Assembly: GCF_003675875.1 (NCBI RefSeq)
Contig: NZ_RCDI01000002.1
Span: 622,786 to 686,785 of the forward strand
Direction: 5' to 3'
Length of the DNA: 64,000 bases
Origin: Halostella limicola
GTDB taxonomy: Archaea; Halobacteriota; Halobacteria; Halobacteriales; Natronoarchaeaceae
Of this stretch, positions 61,657 to 64,000 are shown one piece after another. The notes below the pieces were generated by a model. That model was not told where the DNA came from. It searched no databases and saw only the letters and a list, made by a program, of their open reading frames with translations. The first letter of the stretch is position 1. Each line of letters opens with the position of its first letter. A program made the translations under genes and the position numbers.

Positions 61657-62472
61657 CTATTCTGCCTCGATTGGGGTTCGATCCGTGAGGAACGTTTGAA
61701 TTGTGCTGTTGAAGAATTCGGGGTTATCCCAGGGAGATGCATGGCCTGCGTCGGGGACTTCTTGGGCAGTCGAGTCGGGGATTTGGGAGGATAGTATCGG
61801 GGCGTGGCGGCTGATTATGGAGGTTTCGTGCTCCCCGTATAGAATGAGCGTCGGGACGGTGATCGAAGAGAGGTCGAGATCGGTAGTATGGAAGTCGGCG
61901 ACCGCCTTGAGAGCATTCACGGCGTCCTCGGTATCCATATCCGGGAAGGCGTCGGTGCGGAGACTTGTGGTCTGATCCCGCTCTAGTTTGCGTCCGAACC
62001 ATAGTATGAGACCCTTCGCACGGTTGTATCCAACAAGGCGAACGAGCCCTATCATGGCATTCACCAGCGTCGATCGCTCCATGCGGTCGCGCCGGCCGAG
62101 GAACGCTGGGGAGAAGGTGTCGGCGAGCACGAGCCCGCTAAGCTGATCCGGGTAACGACTTGCGTAAACCTGGGCGATCATCCCTCCCATCGAGGCCCCG
62201 CAGAGAACCGGACGATCGAGGCTCATCTCCGTTATAAATGCGTGGAGATCCTCTGCCAACAAGTCGATTGAATACGGTGTGTGCTGGGGATTCGTGGTGT
62301 TGCCATGGCCTCGAAGATCGTACGCAATGGCAGTGTATGTGTCACTGAACGCCTCTAGCTGTTGTGCTGCTGCTGAATGATCGGACAGTGCGCCATGTAT
62401 GAAGACGATAGGTGGACCATCTCCGCTCACCTCGTAGTAGGTCTCGATATCGTCCATCTGAACGGTGGGCAT
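61657..62472 (-). CDS. Alpha/beta-hydrolase-fold protein
   Basis: 271 aa from ATG 62472, preceded by GGGGGAG. GDGPPIVFIHGALSD is the oxyanion loop, YDLRGHGNTT follows, the nucleophile elbow is CGASMGGMIAQ, and the catalytic His is in DAGHASPWD. The acid residue is less clear: the loop LYGEHETS has Glu where Asp is common. Substrate unknown (esters, lactones, or haloperoxidase-like chemistry). An upstream in-frame ATG at 62643 would add 57 hydrophobic, atypical residues and is rejected. Confidence 0.85.
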   Translation of the reverse strand: MPTVQMDDIETYYEVSGDGPPIVFIHGALSDHSAAAQQLEAFSDTYTAIAYDLRGHGNTTNPQHTPYSIDLLAEDLHAFITEMSLDRPVLCGASMGGMIAQVYASRYPDQLSGLVLADTFSPAFLGRRDRMERSTLVNAMIGLVRLVGYNRAKGLILWFGRKLERDQTTSLRTDAFPDMDTEDAVNALKAVADFHTTDLDLSSITVPTLILYGEHETSIISRHAPILSSQIPDSTAQEVPDAGHASPWDNPEFFNSTIQTFLTDRTPIEAE

Positions 62473-62912
62473 CTCCCCCAACACTACGGCACTCTGCAAG
62501 ATGAAGATGCCGTAGAAAACCACTGTGAAGTCTCGTTCCCCACAAAACACCACATACCGATACCACGCCACCTCCGTAGAATACACCAGACAATAGAACG
62601 CTGAATACGCAATAGCGGGATCGGACGAATGCCGACCTTGCAATTCTTCGTTGGGAGCCGCCCTCCAGTCATGCTACCGATGCACGAGCCGTTCCCGGAT
62701 CACTTCATGATGAACTGAGTACAGGCACATTATGGGATATCGCAGACCAAGCACGATGGATTTTCAGGAATTCTGTGACTGGATTGAGCGGAATCGCTGA
62801 GTGAATCAGAACGCTTGGATCCCAGGTCCCGACGTTTGACCACCGGAGTCAAAAAGTATCGCTACCAGTGAGGCTTCCCCGACGTGTGCTCGTCGAGGAT
62901 CGTTCCTGTGGT
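62473..62912. other. 440-base intergenic region
   Basis: No gene is supported. The minus strand near 62580-62612 reads GCGTATTCAGCGTTCTATTGTC, a diverged R2-start. The promoter of the hydrolase gene is expected at its left end; no clear TATA box could be fixed. The right part shows nothing distinctive. Confidence 0.4.
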
Positions 62913-64000
62913 CTAGTCTGCCGGACGGGCCTGACCACCTACTGAGACGCCTGAAAGACTCGGTACGGAGAGGTCGACGCGCCGCAGTAACTGCGCGTTG
63001 ATCGCGACGATGACCGTACTCAGCGACATCAGCAGTGCGCCAACGGCCGGCGACAGCAGAATCCCGATCGGAGCCAACACGCCCGCTGCAAGCGGGAGTG
63101 CGAAGACGTTGTATCCCGCGGCCCAGACGATATTCTCCTGCATCTTCCGGTAGCTCGCCTTACTCAGCTTCACCAGCCGAACCACGTCCATGGGATTATT
63201 CTGGACAAGGATGACGTCGGCCGACTGAACGGCCACGTCGGTGCCGCTTCCGATGGCGATACCGACATCGGCCCGTGTCAGCGCCGGAGCATCGTTCACG
63301 CCGTCACCGACCATTCCTACGAGCTTGCCCTGGTCCTGGAGTTCCTGGACTTTCTTGTCCTTGTCTCCGGGGAGGACCTCCGCGAACACCGTGTCGATCC
63401 CCAGTTCGTCGGCGACGGCGTTGGCCACGTCCTGAGAGTCCCCAGTCAGCATCGCTACCTCGATGCCCAGATCGTGGAGGGCGTCGACGACACGGAAACT
63501 CTCCTCGCGGATTACGTCGGCCATCGCGAAGGCGGCGATCAACTCTCCCTCGCGAACGAGATACACCACGGTCCGTGCGTTCTGGCCGGCTTCGTCAGCG
63601 AAGCGCTGGAGGTGGTCAGGGACCTCGCGATCGAGTTGGGGCAACAGATTCGGCCCGCCGACGTACACCTCGTTTCCGTCGACGGTCGCTCGGACGCCCC
63701 GGCCTTTGATCGCCTCGAAGCCGGACGCGTCAGGACCGGTGATGTCTCGCTCTTCGGCGGCCTCGCGGATGGCTCGTGCGATCATGTGTTCGGAGTCTCT
63801 CTCGACGGCCGCCGCCAGCGCGAGTGCGTCGTCCTCGTCGACGCCGTCGACAGTCGCCATGTCGACGACGCCGTGCTCACCTTCGGTGAGCGTCCCCGTC
63901 TTGTCGAAGATGATAGCGTCCAGATTCCGTGCCTCCTCCATGGCTATCCGATCACGGACGAGCATTCCATTGCGAGCCGCGAGCGACGTATTGATCGCGA
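62913..64000 (-). CDS. Heavy-metal (probably copper) P1B-type ATPase, C-terminal part (5' end outside window)
   Basis: The open frame runs off the right edge; about 362 codons are visible. Phosphorylation loop DKTGTLTEG, nucleotide domain with SEHMIARAI (the His-Met instead of the usual HP pair) and [10 protein letters not shown], then [13 protein letters not shown] and the hinge [26 protein letters not shown]. Two C-terminal helices follow ([38 protein letters not shown]). Subtype markers in helix 6 (CPC/CPH) lie outside the window, so metal specificity (Cu+, Cu2+/Ag+) stays open. The multicopper oxidase at 31 kb could act in the same detoxification. Confidence 0.93.
   Translation of the reverse strand, partial: AINTSLAARNGMLVRDRIAMEEARNLDAIIFDKTGTLTEGEHGVVDMATVDGVDEDDALALAAAVERDSEHMIARAIREAAEERDITGPDASGFEAIKGRGVRATVDGNEVYVGGPNLLPQLDREVPDHLQRFADEAGQNARTVVYLVREGELIAAFAMADVIREESFRVVDALHDLGIEVAMLTGDSQDVANAVADELGIDTVFAEVLPGDKDKKVQELQDQGKLVGMVGDGVNDAPALTRADVGIAIGSGTDVAVQSADVILVQNNPMDVVRLVKLSKASYRKMQENIVWAAGYNVFALPLAAGVLAPIGILLSPAVGALLMSLSTVIVAINAQLLRRVDLSVPSLSGVSVGGQARPAD

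Overview
The window is haloarchaeal (class Halobacteria). Proteins are acidic, coding DNA is GC-rich, promoters are archaeal TATA boxes close to start codons, Tat lipoproteins are present, and several families are typical of halophilic archaea (CobY, CbiZ, HalOD1, SPW, DUF2270, Orc1/Cdc6 with ORB repeats). I would not name a genus from sequence alone.

Region 1, about 1-20 kb, is very GC-rich and looks like core chromosome. It holds an arylamine N-acetyltransferase (cut by the window edge), an FMN reductase, a universal stress protein and an M24-fold enzyme. Next comes a tight ten-gene cobalamin block (HAD hydrolase, cbiB, cobS, cobY, cobT, cobD, cbiZ, cbiA, cobA, cbiP), nearly every junction overlapping. 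It covers corrin-ring amidation, adenosylation, the aminopropanol arm, nucleotide-loop assembly and CbiZ salvage. A MinD-like ATPase with a partner gene, a surface glycoprotein, an APH-fold kinase, an SDR enzyme and a few small or secreted proteins follow.

Region 2, about 20-43 kb, is lower in GC and accessory. It starts with an IS1341-type TnpB element that has broken an apparent GNAT gene. It then holds a PAS histidine kinase, a permease-Usp fusion with a second Usp, a PAP2 phosphatase, a berberine-bridge-type oxidoreductase with a divergent HTH regulator, a multicopper oxidase with a SHOCT partner, several small membrane proteins, PhzF and a second PAS kinase. The stretch 41.9-43.3 kb is almost empty.

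Region 3, about 43.3-52.8 kb, looks like an integrated plasmid or plasmid-derived element. It has a 1266-aa HerA/VirB4-like ATPase with a C-terminal nuclease-like domain, a TumE-like toxin with an HTH antitoxin, a decayed second toxin-antitoxin locus, an ArdC-like antirestriction metalloprotein, a small zinc-finger gene, and a complete replication origin: at least eight ORB-like repeats around an AT-rich core next to orc1/cdc6.

Region 4, 53-64 kb, holds a PLP trans-sulfuration enzyme, a monooxygenase-like protein, a run of regulators (DUF7344-type HTH, TrmB, HalOD1, Lrp/AsnC), a lipoprotein, a third PAS kinase, an alpha/beta hydrolase and the C-terminal half of a heavy-metal P1B ATPase.

The most unusual signal is a family of 70-130 bp dispersed repeats (called R1 and R2 here) confined to intergenic DNA of regions 2-4. 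Most copies start within about 90 bases of a stop codon and lie on the same strand as that gene, which suggests a mobile or spreading 3'-end element.
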